DNA of 64,000 nt from Populus alba. Taxonomy: Eukaryota > Streptophyta > Magnoliopsida > Malpighiales > Salicaceae. The stretch is taken from the NCBI RefSeq assembly GCF_005239225.2, contig NC_133288.1, positions 10,918,169 to 10,982,168 of the forward strand. The letters run 5' to 3'. The notes beneath the pieces are model-generated. The model had not been told where the DNA came from, searched no databases, and saw nothing but the letters and a program-made list of their open reading frames with translations. Position 1 is the stretch's first letter. The number at the start of each line of letters is the position of its first letter. The position numbers and the translations under genes are program-made. Below are positions 12,001 through 25,269 of the stretch, piece after piece.

Positions 12001-15000
12001 TGATCCTCCTAATTCCATTGTAAGGTATTGATTTTTTAATTTCTTTTATTTCACCTTAAAAAAATAAAATCTACGACAACTTCATACCCTCAGTTAGCTG
12101 CCCAGATAAGCACATCTGTAGACACATAACACGTTCAAATATTCATCAATATAAAAAATCTAATATCATCGTTAACAATTACCATAATAAATAATCCAAT
12201 ATGTTAAGGGTTTAGGGGGCCCAAAATGACCTTTTAGGAGTACCTAAATGTTACGATCACTAGATACACAGCACTAGATAAATTTCGAACGCATAGAATA
12301 AATCAGGTGGAACTGGGTACACGTAAGTGCTCTCACCAACATAATTGCACAAACTGTATTAGTAGAAAAAGGTTAAAAAACCATTTGGATTTGGCTCTCA
12401 ATGACTGAAAAAAAGCAACCTAGGCATTAAGTTTTTGGCTCAGGAATTTGAAATAAGGCATAGTCAATCTGAATTGTTTAAAATAGATATTGATTTTGAA
12501 AAATGAAGAAAATATGATTGTAAAGTACCAATGAGAAAGTGTTTTTTAGGTCAATTAGTTATTAGACATGATAAATAGGGGTACACGTTATTGCGCATCT
12601 TTGGTGGTTAAAGAAGTCAGGGATGTGAGAGGTGGAAAAGGGTGTGTTTTGTTATCTGATGATGAATTGTTTGGTTGATCGATGAGTATGATTGTTTATA
12701 ACAGGGTATGTCATGGGATTGGTGTTAGGCTATATGATATGGATGTAGGTTTATATTAAGGTTTTTTTTTTATGGATTTTATTGGTTGTTTTTAGTCAAA
12801 AAAAGTAGAGAAAGGGATAGTTGATAGTGTTGTTTGGGGTATGATGGTGGATATCCTAAAAGAAAGGTGATTGATTCAAGTAAAGTGAGGGGATGATATG
12901 AGACTAGGTTGTGTTTGTAGTGGTGGTGTGACCTGGGTTATAATTAAGGAGGGGGCATTTTTAGTGACAAGGAAAAAGAGGTTTTTGTTGGTAATGGTTG
13001 TCAATTGGTAGAGATGAAGAGAATCACTAAATCGCCTGATGATAAGAGAGTAGGTCATATAATCGCGACCTAGATAAGTGCAAGTGAGTAGACAAGAACA
13101 CGCCATTATTGGACGCTTGTGAACAGCATTAATTCGTTCACCATGGACAGTGGTGTATGGATCCTTAATCTTGATATTGTTGTGATTTTCGTCTTGTAAG
13201 ACATTGTTGTTTTTTATATGGTTAGCTCTGAGGTCATCATCAGAGCTTCATGTTGTTCTCTTGGTGTTGTTTTTTGTTTTTACTACGTTTTCTGCTCTCC
13301 TAAGCTCTTCATAAATTAACAAGAGTATAAGGAGACTATGGAAACAAAAAAATAAAGTGAAAATTGTAGAGTCTTGGCTAAAACGACAAAAATCTTGCCA
13401 CAAAAAAAAGTTAAAATACTTTATAAGCTAATATCTAACTATTCTAAGAAATGTTTTGTTTGTTTAGATGTACTTCTGTCTCGAATCATATTTGAGAGCT
13501 AATTAGGGATTTTGGATGCGATTTCCAATTGAATTGAATAAGAAACTATATATTTGTATTTTCTCCCACATGATATATGGTAGGAACCCTCTAAGTCATA
13601 AAGACGAGAAAAAATGATGTGCTTTAAGTTAAGTCATAAAAATATGTCAACAAAGTGCAAAAAAAAAAAAAAACATTATCTCCTTAAGAGTTATGGATTC
13701 CATTCACTATAAGAAGCCTTTAATGATATTGGGAACTTATGTGACAAACTTTGGCTTACTTATTTTACAAGGATTTCATATCAAAAAAAAGAAATTAATT
13801 TGTTCAAAAATTAATTATTATTTTACAAGGCATTAGGATTTTATTCAGCAATGGATCTTTACAATAATTTATTTATCTTGGATATTTTTCACTATTATAC
13901 ATAGTAAAGGGTGAAAACTAATTTTTAAAAACTATTGTTTTATTTTATTTTTATTATTTTAATAAACCTTATTTTAATTAGTTTAGATTTTATTTAAATT
14001 GGATGGTGCATGTTTGACCCATAAATAACAGGGGCTAACCAAGGTTGGCTCGAAGCCTTTTAAGAAAACAAAATTAGTGGTTGATATAAAAAACACACAA
14101 AAGCCAATCTTGTTTTAAAACAATCATTGTCGAATGATGAAAACAAAAAAAAATACAAAAAGAAAAATGTCGACCACCCCGTTTTAATTTCCAAATTCAA
14201 TGACTCAAGTCATTAGTTTGAAACACCATACATGAAAGACAACGCAAAAGCCCAAATACCTTGCAAATTAAACATTGAATGATGAAATCAAGAAAAATAA
14301 TCAATTACATAAAAGGATCTAATATTAAAAAAACAAAAAACAATTAAAAGAATGATGATGAAAATAGAAATAAAAAAAATTAAAAGGCAACCCTAAATTT
14401 CTTGATTGGATGGTTAAATTGAAAAGAAAATTAATTTTAAAACAAAAAGGAACAAAAGCAAAGAACAAAGATCAAAAGAATCCCAAGATCAAATTGAAAA
14501 AAAAAAAATTACAACCATAAAAAATTGAAGAATGAAGTGGAAGAACAAAGTGAAAACCAACAACAATTTACAAAATATCCAAGGAAAAAAAATTAAAAAC
14601 AAAAAAATAAGGACTGAATTGAAAAAAAAACAAAGAGATCAATGATAAATTGGAATTGAATGACTAAATCGAAAACAAATAAAACTTTTTATTAAAAGTT
14701 CAAAAGATAAAATTTAGAAACTCAAAAGAATTAGGAATTAAATTGAAATATCAAAATAAAAAGGACTGAAGCTGTATTTTTTTAAGAAGGAGAGAAAAAG
14801 AAAAAATAGGCTCGTCGGCAACAACACTGTCGCGCCACCGACCCACCCAACTCTAAGAGAATAAAGGTGCAGGCATCTCCCACACTCTAGCAAGCAAACG
14901 AACACCCCCCCCTCACTCATCAATTTTTTAATTTTTAATATTAAACTAATTGACCTAAAAGGACCCCCGATGGTTGTGCGAATAAACAAAAAAAAAAAAA

Positions 15001-15325
15001 ACAATGTGAAAAGATCAAAGGCCTTTGGGCGCATGTTTTTATTTTTATTTGCAAAGCTAAAGATGTTTTCACTATATTTAAAAAGTGAAAGACTTAAATA
15101 CCCTTAGGTGATAATTTAATTTTTTTTATTATGAAGGGTACGTATTTAATTCATTTTTCTCTTTCTAAAAAACCTAAAAAAAAATTCACATATACCCGAG
15201 GTCAATTTCATTAATGACCAATAGGTCATGCAAAAAAGACTGAACTAACCCCCTACTTATAGTCTTCTTAATTGTTTCTTAGAAGGGCACAATAATCATT
15301 ATACTTGAGCAATGAATAATAAATT
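12000..15325. other. AT-rich, poly-A-rich intergenic DNA, probably decayed retroelement
   Basis: From about 14160 to 15050 the sequence is dominated by AAATTGAAAAA-type runs with a C-rich patch near 14810-14970, a texture common in degraded plant LTR regions. A GT-rich patch lies at 12600-13330. No intact frame, LTR pair or target duplication could be found by eye. Confidence 0.35.
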
Positions 15326-15327
15326 TA

Positions 15328-16156
15328 GGCTCTGTTTGTTTATTGGAAAGTAGGTTTACATGGAAAATAGATTCCTGAGAAGTGAATTAATTTTTTTATG
15401 TTTACTTAGTGTCATTGAAAAATGAGTTGGAAAATATTTTTCAGTATTTGGCTATATCATAAAAAAATGAATGTGAGAATAATTTATTAATGTTTTTATT
15501 TTTTTTCAAGTTTATTAAAAGAATGAGGACCGAAGTTTACAGAAAAATGTTAAAGAAGGATAAAATTGAAAAAAGAATTCTAATTTCATAAATGATTTCA
15601 AATAAAATAAAATAACAATCAAATGATAAAGACTATATATCTGAGAGATAAAAAAGTTGTAAGATGATGAAATCTTTTTTAAAAAAATTATAATTTCATA
15701 AATTATTTCAAAATAAAATAAAATAGCAATATAAAATAATAGAGGACCAAACTTGATAAATAAAAAATTTCAATTAATAAAAGATAAGAGAAAAAGCAAA
15801 TAATAATTCAAAAGAATAAGGATCAAAGTTGACATTAAAATTAAATAAGATCAAATTCCTAATGAATAAAATTGAAAAAACAATAATTCAAAATAAAATA
15901 TATAGCAATCAAAAGATTAAGGACTAAGTATAATATAATCAACAAATAATGAGTCATTTATGATTTTTTTTACAACTTTTAAAAAGTGTTTTCCGTCCAA
16001 AATAAAAATGAAAATATTTTTCTTGAACCATCAAGCTAAATTTTTCTTTTACTAAAAAAGTATTTTTCATTAACCAACTTTTTAATTATAAACAACATAA
16101 AGAAAAATTGGAAAGTAATTTACAAAAAACCACATTCCATAAAAACAAACAGGGTT
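15328..16156. mobile_element. Harbinger/Tourist-like MITE, about 829 bp
   Basis: The left end reads GGCTCTGTTTGTTTATTGGAAAG. The right end, reverse complemented, reads AACCCTGTTTGTTTTTATGGAA, giving imperfect terminal inverted repeats of about 25 bp. The element is flanked on both sides by TTA (15325-15327 and 16157-16159), the three-base target duplication typical of PIF/Harbinger elements. The interior is AT-rich and non-coding, so it would be non-autonomous. The ends are slightly diverged, suggesting an old insertion. Confidence 0.6.
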
Positions 16157-16428
16157 TTAAAGTGTGTGAATTGTTTTCTTACGGGTTTTAGAGTTTTTTT
16201 TTGTTAATTGGTGAGGTAGAGCCTCTGTTTCCTTTTTAAAGAAGTAGCTATAAAAGTAAAAAACTTTTTGGGTTTTTAGCACTTTTTTAAAATGGATAAA
16301 ATAACAAAGTACATAAAATATTCAAGAAAATAGGATAGTTAAGAGAATTGTAGATGACATCTGTGACTCGCGAGTTGCAAGTGTCATATGCGACTATCTT
16401 AAATTCTAAAATAAGTTAGCACAATTTA

Positions 16429-16765
16429 AAATAAAGAGAGAGGAGAGACAAAGAAAAAAAAGAAAGAGACCCCGAGGACACACCGAAACTCGAATGATGA
16501 CACCACCAGTACTGTTAGAAAGAATCGATAAGAAGAATTTAATGACACTAAGGTGTCAATACGAGCCATCAAAATGTGTTGAGCCTCATTTACCCTCAGA
16601 CCACTTATGTGGCATCCTCTAGTCACCATTGGTGACCTTTCTTATTATCGTTGGATTCTTTTCATCGAGATCTTTTTAACAGTATTGATGGTGTCATTAT
16701 TAGAGCTTTAGTGTACCTCTATAGCCTATTTTTTGTTTCTTTGTCTTTTTTATCTCATCTATCCT
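16429..16765. repeat. Fold-back inverted repeat, first of two tandem copies
   Basis: The left arm (about 16430-16540; purine-rich GAGAGGAGAGACAAAG, then GGACACACCGAAACTCG) is complementary, with scattered mismatches, to the right arm (about 16660-16765; ATTCTTTTCATCGAGAT, then GATGGTGTCATTATTAGAG). The two arms can form a stem of roughly 100 bp with a loop of about 120 bp. No target duplication was found. A second diverged copy follows directly. Confidence 0.6.
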
Positions 16766-16779
16766 TGTAATTTGTGAAG

Positions 16780-17062
16780 AGAGAGGAGAGAGAAAGCTAA
16801 AAACTAAAAAAAAAAAAATCATGGAGGCACACCGAAGCTCTAATAATGACATTACTGGTACTGTTGGAAAAATTTTGATAAGAAAAATCCAACAACATCA
16901 TAGAAGATCACTATAATGACATTATCGGTGACTTTCTTGGTGTCGTTAGATTCATTTCATCAATATTTTTCCAACAAATTGATGGCGTCATTATCCGAGT
17001 TTCAATGTGTCCTTGAGATCTTTTTTTTTTTTTTGTTATTGTTTTCTCTCTCTCTTCTCTTA
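16780..17062. repeat. Fold-back inverted repeat, second tandem copy, with (ATT)n tail
   Basis: The left arm at about 16783-16900 (GAGAGGAGAGAGAAAGC, then GGCACACCGAAGCTCTAAT) pairs with the right arm at about 16945-17062 (TTCATCAATATTTTTCC, then GATGGCGTCATTATCCGAG). It is the same element as the preceding fold-back but with a shorter loop. An (ATT)n microsatellite follows at about 17066-17100. Confidence 0.6.
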
Positions 17063-17064
17063 GC

Positions 17065-17098
<34 letters not shown>

Positions 17099-17099
17099 T

Positions 17100-18480
17100 A
17101 TTTTGGAGAGAGCTCTACATGTCATCAATGACTCTTTAAAACTATGTATTTTCTACATAAAAAAAAGTGTACTGTGTTTTTTTTTTCAAGAAGTGTTTAC
17201 AGTACAAAAATATTTCTATATATGTTTTTGTTGGAAATTTAAGTGGATCCTCGATGTGGGTAATTTGTTTTATTGTTTATGGTGGTCTTCCTTTGATACT
17301 CGTAGTCAAATTTGTAACAATGCCTCTACTAACTCTTTTGTTCTACGTAGGGACCCAAAAAAACTGTTCTTTGTTTTATTATGAAATAAGTTTTCCACAA
17401 CAATAGTCTCACTTTGTAAACGATTGAGATAACGTTTTGAATTCTCAAACCCTAAATTTAATGGATAGGCTCGGGGAAAAACACACTCTACCATCTTGAC
17501 AATGACTAGAAAAACAAGGAAAGAAAACTGCGAATTGCCCAAAGCCGCCTCAGTCATCGAGATGTTTTGTCAGTGTCCATCCTATTCAATAAATGAAAAG
17601 ATTTTCTTTTTTCAGGTGAAATAAATAGATGATGGCATCAATGTATGGATCGATCGAATACAAGTGTTTTCCTTTTCTTTTTTCTTTTTTGGTGAGAATA
17701 ATGAGTTGCATTTTACCACAGAAAATACAAGGTACAAGACGTAAGGTAGCCAGCAAGAGAATTACTGCAACATATTCACTTTACAGAAGCAAAAAGAATC
17801 TTTTCATATTAAGATCCTAGCTTTCCCATGACATGCAAGTGTTCGAAGATAAACACTACGATGCTCCTGATAAGAGTTTCTTGCCTTCTGCGTCTCACTC
17901 CTGACATTAGTGGATTTAGCAAGAACATGACAGGATTTAAATCTTCAAATTCCAACCCAACGAACTGCATGTTGGATATATATACTATATACAAGAATTC
18001 TTCTCTATTGATACCACAGGCACAAACAATGCTCTATATCTAATCTTATCTTAATTGTAAGGTTTAATGTTTGTTTTTTTAGAAATTATCAGTTTGAATT
18101 TTATGAATTTTAGGGCGATTGAAAGTAACATAATCATTAATTTCAAAATACATAAAATTAATCAAGATACACGTAAACCACCCAAAAACTCAATAATTAA
18201 AAAATAAATGCTCTACCTATATATCCCATTCAATCTTTGACTGAAACATATAGCTCAGAGTGACTTTGGGTACCAACCACCAACCAGATTCATTTGAATT
18301 CATGGCACCCCATGACAGATTGAAATGAAAGGGTGATGATACATTGAAAGGATAATGTGTGTCCAAAGAAGGAAACAGTGCTGTTTGGTAATGCGAACAG
18401 TGAAGCGTAAAATCCGGCAAGAGATTGGTGGTTGTAGGAGAATAGTCAGAGAGGAGAGGAGAGTAGCTATTTGCTGGAAG
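17100..18480. other. No gene recognised
   Basis: Short chance frames occur on both strands here. None shows a domain or a splice pattern. Confidence 0.45.
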
Positions 18481-18720
18481 CTAGGCATGGCTAGCTAGAT
18501 AGTGGTACGGAGGAGGAAGGGAATCTGATGCCGACGTGACGCGTCCGAAATCAGAGGGAAGACCCAATTATTGTATCCCACGCTGCCCGACACCATGATT
18601 CTGTCGGCTCTGTCCCACCACCACCTCCCTTCCTTCTACTTCTATCTTATCAAAAGCTCCTCCCAGTCTCTCAAAATCCCTGTCCTCTGTTCTCACGCTT
18701 AGACTTGGCTTCTTGATTTT
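18480..18720. other. Locally GC-rich patch, possible promoter or leader of an unseen transcript
   Basis: Base composition shifts sharply for about 240 bp within AT-rich flanks. The patch contains GACGTGACGCGTCC, an ACGT-core and CGCG-type cis motif, then a C/T-rich tract (CCACCACCACCTCCC). No substantial frame exists. It could be a promoter or leader, or a fragment of a non-coding RNA gene; nothing in the sequence decides. Confidence 0.25.
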
Positions 18721-21700
18721 TATTATTTTTTATTTTGGCTCTCTCTAGCCTGTCCATTAGCCATATTATATTTTTTTATCCAACAATTTTACTAACTATA
18801 TAGTTTAGACCTTAGAGTGGGATTATGTTTAGGATCATGTGCAGCCTACCACGAATTCTATGCATTTGGGTGGCAACTAGGGATAGTAAAATATGTAGCA
18901 TGAACTTGTAGTTTTATATTATATTGATGGATTTGGGTATCTTTGCTTTAGAATTGTGTTGTCACATTCTAGTTATGACTATGGAAGAAAGAAGTCGGCA
19001 TATATTTTACTATTTTTTTTAATCTCACTGAGATATTATTGTTAAAATCTACTTTAAATAATTGCGTTTGCTATATAATATTTACGCAAGCAATGCTGGG
19101 ATTTTCTTGCATGGTGAAGAAAAATATTGTGAGTTGCCATCTATAAGCCTTGATTTATTATTTAGTAGAGAGTAATATAAAATTACATCTTAAAATTTTA
19201 TCTAATAACTTAAATTTTTAGGTCGAGACAATTATTCGACATGACATTAAAATTATGTTGACCAAAACAGTTATGATTTCAAATCTACTATCCTTGTTCT
19301 CTTTTCTAATTAAAAATAATTAATAACACAAGTTAGTATAATCTTGTACAAATTTTAAATTCAAAAAACTTTTACTTGACAAAATGTAATAAAAATTATA
19401 TTTTATAAGACCTTCCATAACAACTTAATTTTTTTGATCGAGACAGTTCTTTGATGTTAAATCTTTAATTGGAAAAGAAATTAACTTTTAGATGAAATAA
19501 TTTGTGATTTAGCTAGGTATACCTATGTATTACCTATAATTGCATTAATTAAGGTATAATTAGAACAATCTAAAAGAGAAAAAAGAAAAGTTGTGTTCTC
19601 TTATAATGGCTGTATTATTTGAATTTGGAAGGTAGCTACTTGTTTGGATCTAGCTAATTCTTTTATCAGTACTATCTCTATCAAGCTGTAGTATTCTATC
19701 GGCTTGTTGACAAGGTGTATTTTCTTTTTTGTTTTTTTGTTCTCATTTTCCAATCCCATGTTTTTCGAGTTTCATAGTAGATCAACAAAGAATTAAAGTG
19801 GTGGTCCTGTTGGATTAATAATGCTAAAGTTTCTACCTAACTTATCACATCTCTTCCCCACCACCAAAGAAACAATGTCATTAAAAATTAAAAAAAAAAA
19901 AAAATGATGATGTTGTACATCTTTGTATTATTATTTCGTGTCTTTGAAAAATCTTTGTATTTTTTTATTATATATTTATATTATCTCTATGCGTTGCATG
20001 ATTATCATGTTTAGGTTATTTCATAAGTTATTATAAGTAATATGGTTAAATAATGATACATTTCAACTGCTCATAATATATAATATTTAATATTTTCATT
20101 CATTGATGTATATTTTGATCCTAAGTTTTTTTTAGATTTTTTATTTTAATCCCTGTATTTTATTTTTTATAAATAAGTCATTAATAATATTTTCTCAATG
20201 AAGCCCTTATATATCATCTTAAACTTGATCAAAATATTTACAATAGATATGTGATGTTATTGAAAACAAAAAAATTTTATTTTTATTTTTGTGAGCATAT
20301 CTGTTTAAAATCACTTAATTAGTTTCATCAATCAATTTTAATAATATAATTTTTTTATTAATAATAATATATTTATGATGATATGAGAAAAAAATCAAAG
20401 TTAAATAAATAAATAAAAAATCTTCAATGACGTAACAATAGTCATTTATTTTTTTAATAAAAATTATTATTTTTCTATAATATCTTATAACTATTATTAT
20501 GAGAATATATTTCTTCTATGAATAATTGTACTATAATATCAATGAGCTTGTTTTTTTCTAGACTTAATTTTTTATTAAAAAGAAATTATTATTGTTAGTT
20601 CATTGAAATGTTTTTACTCTGGCTTTGATTTTTCCCCCTCATATCATCATAATATTTGTTTTTTCTATAATTTAAATGGGTTGATGGACAAGATAAGGAT
20701 TAAATCTTAAATAGATGTGACCATTGAAAAAATAAAAGTTATATATCCTCATAATATTCTTATGTTATTATATAAAATTCTTTTTATAGGAAATTAGATT
20801 ATTATTTGAAATGTTTTTTTTTCATATCATCATAAATATAGACATCCTTTTTTTCTCAATAGGTTTTTTCCAATAAGAATTAAGTGGATTTAAAAAGACA
20901 TCCTTATTAAAAAAATAAAAAAACTTTTATTTCCAACGATATTATATATTTATTTTTACCATTGTGATCAAGACATGTAGGGATTTTACTGAAAAATCAT
21001 CTTGGGACTACATTGCTTCTATTGCAAAATACGAGGTAAAAAAATTCAATCAATGACTTATTTGTAATAAAATTAAAATATATGGACAAAAATATACATC
21101 AGTGAAATATTACATGTTATGAGCAACTAACAGATGTTATTATTTAATAATATTAGTGACAGTAATTAATGAAAGTAACTAATGATGAAAATTATATAGT
21201 ATTGTTAATCCATCCCTTTTTTTATATATAGCATACTCTTACTTTCTTTATGATAATGTCATTTAAAAAAAAACAAGGAAAATATTATTGATAAATTTAT
21301 TCATAATCGTTAATGTAATTTTACTACACGATTTCCATTTGCAAGACATGATTAATGTGTAAAATCAATATCCTCATTCCTCTAGGCCCTCTTTGAGAGT
21401 AAATTACTAATCTTAAGACTGAATTGCATGACACAGTAATTTCAAAGTAATATTTATTTGAATTTTGTAGTTGTGGAAAAATGAATAAAAGATTTTTTTT
21501 TTCATAATTCAGTTACAAGAATAAAATAAAATAAAATAAATTTGACATAAATAATACAATATAACCTTGATAAACTAATAACATTGATTAAATAATATTT
21601 TTTGACGGATCCCGACTCAAGACCAATGTTGTAAATTAATAATTTGCTGAATTTATAAGATAATAAAAAAAAATACATAGGTATCACTTAATGTATAAAT

Positions 21701-23400
21701 TAATAATCTTATTATACTCACACACACAACTCAATAAGATGATCTTTTGATGTAGGAGTTACTATTCAAGATTTGCTATATTTTCCTAATTAATTTAAGT
21801 TTTTTTTTTATATAACTCTTTTATTATTTTCTAGCTTTGTTTATGACTCTCATTGCTTTTCTTTTATTTTCAAGTTTTTTAATTTGTTTAGGTTAGTTTT
21901 GAGTTTATTTAAGGAGATGTAAATCTCTTAGAAAGGTAGATTACTTGAAGAGAAAATGCTAAGTAATAAAATTTTTAATTAAGGTTTTTATATGATCCTT
22001 ATTCAATATAATTTTGTGTTCATATGCTTATTATCTTTCTTGTGTTACTTCCGTATGTCATCTTTGTAAAATATGACTCCAATGTTACTTGATTTCTCTT
22101 GAAATTGATCTCTCTAGACCTCATCTTTAACTTTTTTTAGTGACATAAGAAGTTCTAGTGTTGTGTTATTGATTGCCATAAAAAAATATACAATGTAATT
22201 GTTTCTTGGAGTGCATATTTGCACGAGATAGGCTCCAATATTGAAATATCATCTTCAATTTCATATTTTATGTTATTTTCACTGATGTTCTCAATAATTT
22301 ACAAGATTCATTGTATCTAAAATATTTTATCTTTCTTTGATTTGAGATCCTAATTTTATAATCTTCTAAAATATTTTGATAAAATCAATGATCATAATGC
22401 ATCTTAAAAATTCGTATGATCTCCATATCCTTTAAAGTATTTTATTACGAGAGAATGACCTGGTTGTAGCCTATAAAACAATAATGTTTTATTCTTATTG
22501 AAAACATCTTTAATGAGAAAATGATCTAATTTCTCTAGTATGAACTTTAAATTGCTCTTCACAAGCTTTATATCTACTTATCTTATTCTTTGAAATGATA
22601 ATAGTCTTGTTATCCTATCTTGATTTGAAGTGCTTGATCTAACTACAAGAAAAATATAATTCTAGTGTATGTACAGGGTGCATCATTTTAAGAAATCCCC
22701 TTTTCCTTTTTCATGATTAGTTCTTCGGTTATATTCGCATGTTCTTTGTATTGAACAAACCACTAATCAAAAACTTTCTCTACCTTAAGGATTTTTGTGG
22801 TTTTGTGTCTCTTGACACCATCTTTTTCAATATTGGTCATTGATATTGTTGTTTGGCTTACTTGCAAGTAAAATTTTTTGACACCCGTGATTACTATTGC
22901 TTTTGGTTGCAAGTTGAATTTTTTATATTGCACTCACACAAAGTTTTATGCATTTTATTCTTTATTGTTGATTTTTTTTCCACCTTTGAAATGAGAATTC
23001 ATTGTGTTTTGTTTTACCATTTGTGATATTGTATATTTTTATTTTATAGATGTGTTTGCTTTACCTAATATTCATGAAATATATTAATTCAGCATACAAT
23101 ACAATTCATAATTTTCAAATACAATTAGGTGAAAAAAAAAGTTCAATATATGAAAATAAAATAAAGAATACCTTTATAAGTTAATTTTTTATTAATTAAT
23201 ACATAAATTAATAAATTATTAATTAAATAATATCTCAATTAATTAATAAATTTTCATGGTGTCAATAATATTATACTATAAAGATTTAACTACAATTACA
23301 AAAGCTAATGACATAAAACAACATTATTACATGGACTCCAAGTCAAATTCACCTCATAAACCAAGAAAAGAATAGGCAGACGCTAATCTGAATTGTGTAG
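18720..23400. other. Very AT-rich intergenic DNA, no gene recognised
   Basis: The stretch consists of A/T runs and short degenerate words. About 22000-22900 is slightly more complex and may be decayed transposon sequence, but I could not identify conserved residues in any frame. Confidence 0.5.
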
Positions 23401-23784
23401 TTAAAGACTATTACAAAGCAGCAGCAGCAGCATGTTGTTTCGAACCCACTAGCCGACCCCACCCCCTTAAGAAATCACCCGTTTCTGGAGCCGTCTGAAT
23501 ATGTCGTGTCTCTGCCTGCCTACTCCCGTATAACAGAACACTGTAAAAGTCGCTCTCGCTCTCTCTCCCTCTCTCTTCCCTGCCTCCTCCTATATCCCTC
23601 AGAATTCTCAGATTCTCCCCCCCTCGCCACCCCGCTCTCTCTCCCCATAAATTCCCTCTATCACCACCCCCTCTGTCTTCCACATTTCAATACCTGATCA
23701 CAAACTCTGTTTCTATCTTCAAACACAGGAAAACATCACCAAACTTATAGTATTCAACACTTTCTTTGCCACCAAAAGCCAAAA
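23400..23784 (+). promoter_or_regulatory. Promoter and CT-rich 5' leader of the Dof gene
   Basis: A CT-rich tract (about 23550-23660; CTCTCGCTCTCTCTCCCTC) precedes the Dof start codon, as is common in plant 5' leaders. The start codon at 23785 has the context AAAAATGCC. A CAGCAGCAGCAG stretch lies at 23419-23430. The transcription start cannot be fixed from the sequence alone. Confidence 0.45.
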
Positions 23785-24539
23785 ATGCCAACAGAGTTAT
23801 CAAGCAGTGAAAAAACTAGGAGACCACCGCTATCGACAACACCAACATCAAATAAGCCTGGAGGGGCACCACCTCAAGAGCAAGAGCACTTGCCATGTCC
23901 ACGTTGTGACTCAACAAACACTAAGTTTTGTTACTACAACAACTACAATTTCTCTCAGCCTCGTCACTTCTGTAAGTCTTGCCGCCGTTACTGGACTCAC
24001 GGTGGCACTCTCCGAGACATCCCTGTTGGTGGTGGCACTCGGAAAAATGCTAAAAGGTCACGTACTTCAGCTGCCTCCTTTGCGGGTCCTATTATCGACA
24101 ACAACATTGATAACTTACCGTTGCCTGCTACCCCAGTGCTGGTTCCCCTCACAGCCAGTCAGGGTTTTTCGGTACATTTTGGTGGTGGCGGTGATGGGAA
24201 GGGCAACGGTGGTTGTGGTAGTGGTGCTCTGGGTGGGAGTTTTACTTCTTTGTTGAATACTCCAGGCCCAGCTGGGATCTTGGCTCTCGGAAGATTTGGA
24301 CATGGACTTGGGCACGGGCTTGAAGATGTGGGGTGTGGGCTTGGAAGAGGGCTCTGGTCTTTTCCCGTTATAGGAGATGGCGGTGCTGGTGTAGGTGGTC
24401 ATGGCGGGGTTCCTGTCACAGCTGGATTGGACAACACATGGCAGTTTGGGAGTGCTGGGGAAAATAGTTTTTGTTTGGCGGGGATTGCTTTTCTTGGCCT
24501 GAGCTTGCAATTTCAACTCCTGCAAATGGTTTTAAATGA
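23785..24539 (+). CDS. Dof-type zinc-finger transcription factor (DOF5.8-like), apparent C-terminal frameshift
   Basis: This is a plant-specific DNA-binding protein expected to recognise AAAG cores in promoters. The Dof finger is complete: Cys38, Cys41, Cys63 and Cys66 in the C-x2-C-x21-C-x2-C spacing, followed by [21 protein letters not shown] and a basic KRSR tail. Downstream are Gly-rich segments and the HGLEDVG and NTWQFG blocks found in DOF5.8-type proteins. The open frame then runs on to 24657 with an unrelated tail. The family's usual ending ([13 protein letters not shown] and stop TGA at 24537-24539) is present in the +1 frame. The switch point falls in or near the five-T run at 24468-24472, where one extra T would restore it. 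I infer either a sequencing error or a recent deletion. The family call is firm; the DOF5.8 orthology is likely. Confidence 0.88.
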
Positions 24540-24659
24540 TGGAGTAGTATGTTGTTTTGCTGTATCCTGTTTTTGTCTTCTGGATTTTGGTTCTAATTAT
24601 GGATTGGGAGGGTCAAATTACTATGTAGTAAGTGTTGAGATAGTAAATTACGCTTGATA

Positions 24660-25090
24660 TTTAGAAACAAAATTACTATGTAGTATTTAAGTGCTGTGAT
24701 ATCATTACATGGCCTTCTTAATTAAGTTGTTTGAGGACACTGATTTACCACTGCCAAGATTAATGATCGTTTATAATCTTCAAGAGCTATCAGAAAGTGA
24801 GTTTGTTTGAGGACACATATTAATTTGTTTATTGGAATAATGATGGATCGGTTCAAATTGGATTACAATGAAAATGGTTGCTTTGAGAAGAAGAAGAAGA
24901 AAGAAAGCAACTCAGAGAAGAAATGCGAGAGAGAGAGAGAGAGAGAGCGACAGGAGAGAATCGCAATTCATTTCGTTGATATATATTCTTTATGCAGTAA
25001 TTCCTTTACAATATATCAATTCCATGAAGTATCAAGAGTACCACGACAAAGAGTTCTCCTTTTATTGTTACATAGATTACTTTTAAAATA
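24660..25090. other. 3' flank of the Dof gene with GA-rich microsatellites
   Basis: GAAGAAGAAGAAGAAAGAAAG and (GA)n runs lie at about 24885-24950. The open frames here are repeat artefacts. No second gene is visible. Confidence 0.5.
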
Positions 25091-25094
25091 TTTT

Positions 25095-25240
25095 TTTATT
25101 TAAATAATAATATTTTTTTATTTTTTAAAATTTATTTTTAATATTAGCACATCAAAACGATATAAAAACATAAAAAATAATTTAATTTGAAGCTAATAAA
25201 ACTTTAAAAAATTTAAAAAATATAGTTGGACCGCAATGCC
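25095..25240. repeat. Dispersed AT-rich MITE-like repeat (Salicaceae-type), copy 1
   Basis: It shares the core pattern of long A/T runs, then ATTTTTAATATTAGCACATCAAAACGAT, with copies near 42200, 44880, 55720, 56210, 62290, 62780 and 63770. It has no coding capacity. I recognise the pattern as a high-copy repeat typical of poplar-like genomes; that assignment is from memory of the family. Confidence 0.5.
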
Positions 25241-25269
25241 AAATATCACCTCAGTAAAATAATGTGTAT

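Noticed and set aside
18300..18620. Possible microRNA precursor
   Set aside because: I compared it with plant miRNA sequences I remember and found no match, and no convincing hairpin was visible by eye.
24540..24657. C-terminal extension of the Dof frame as real protein
   Set aside because: It is unrelated to the family end, which is present in the neighbouring frame with its own stop.
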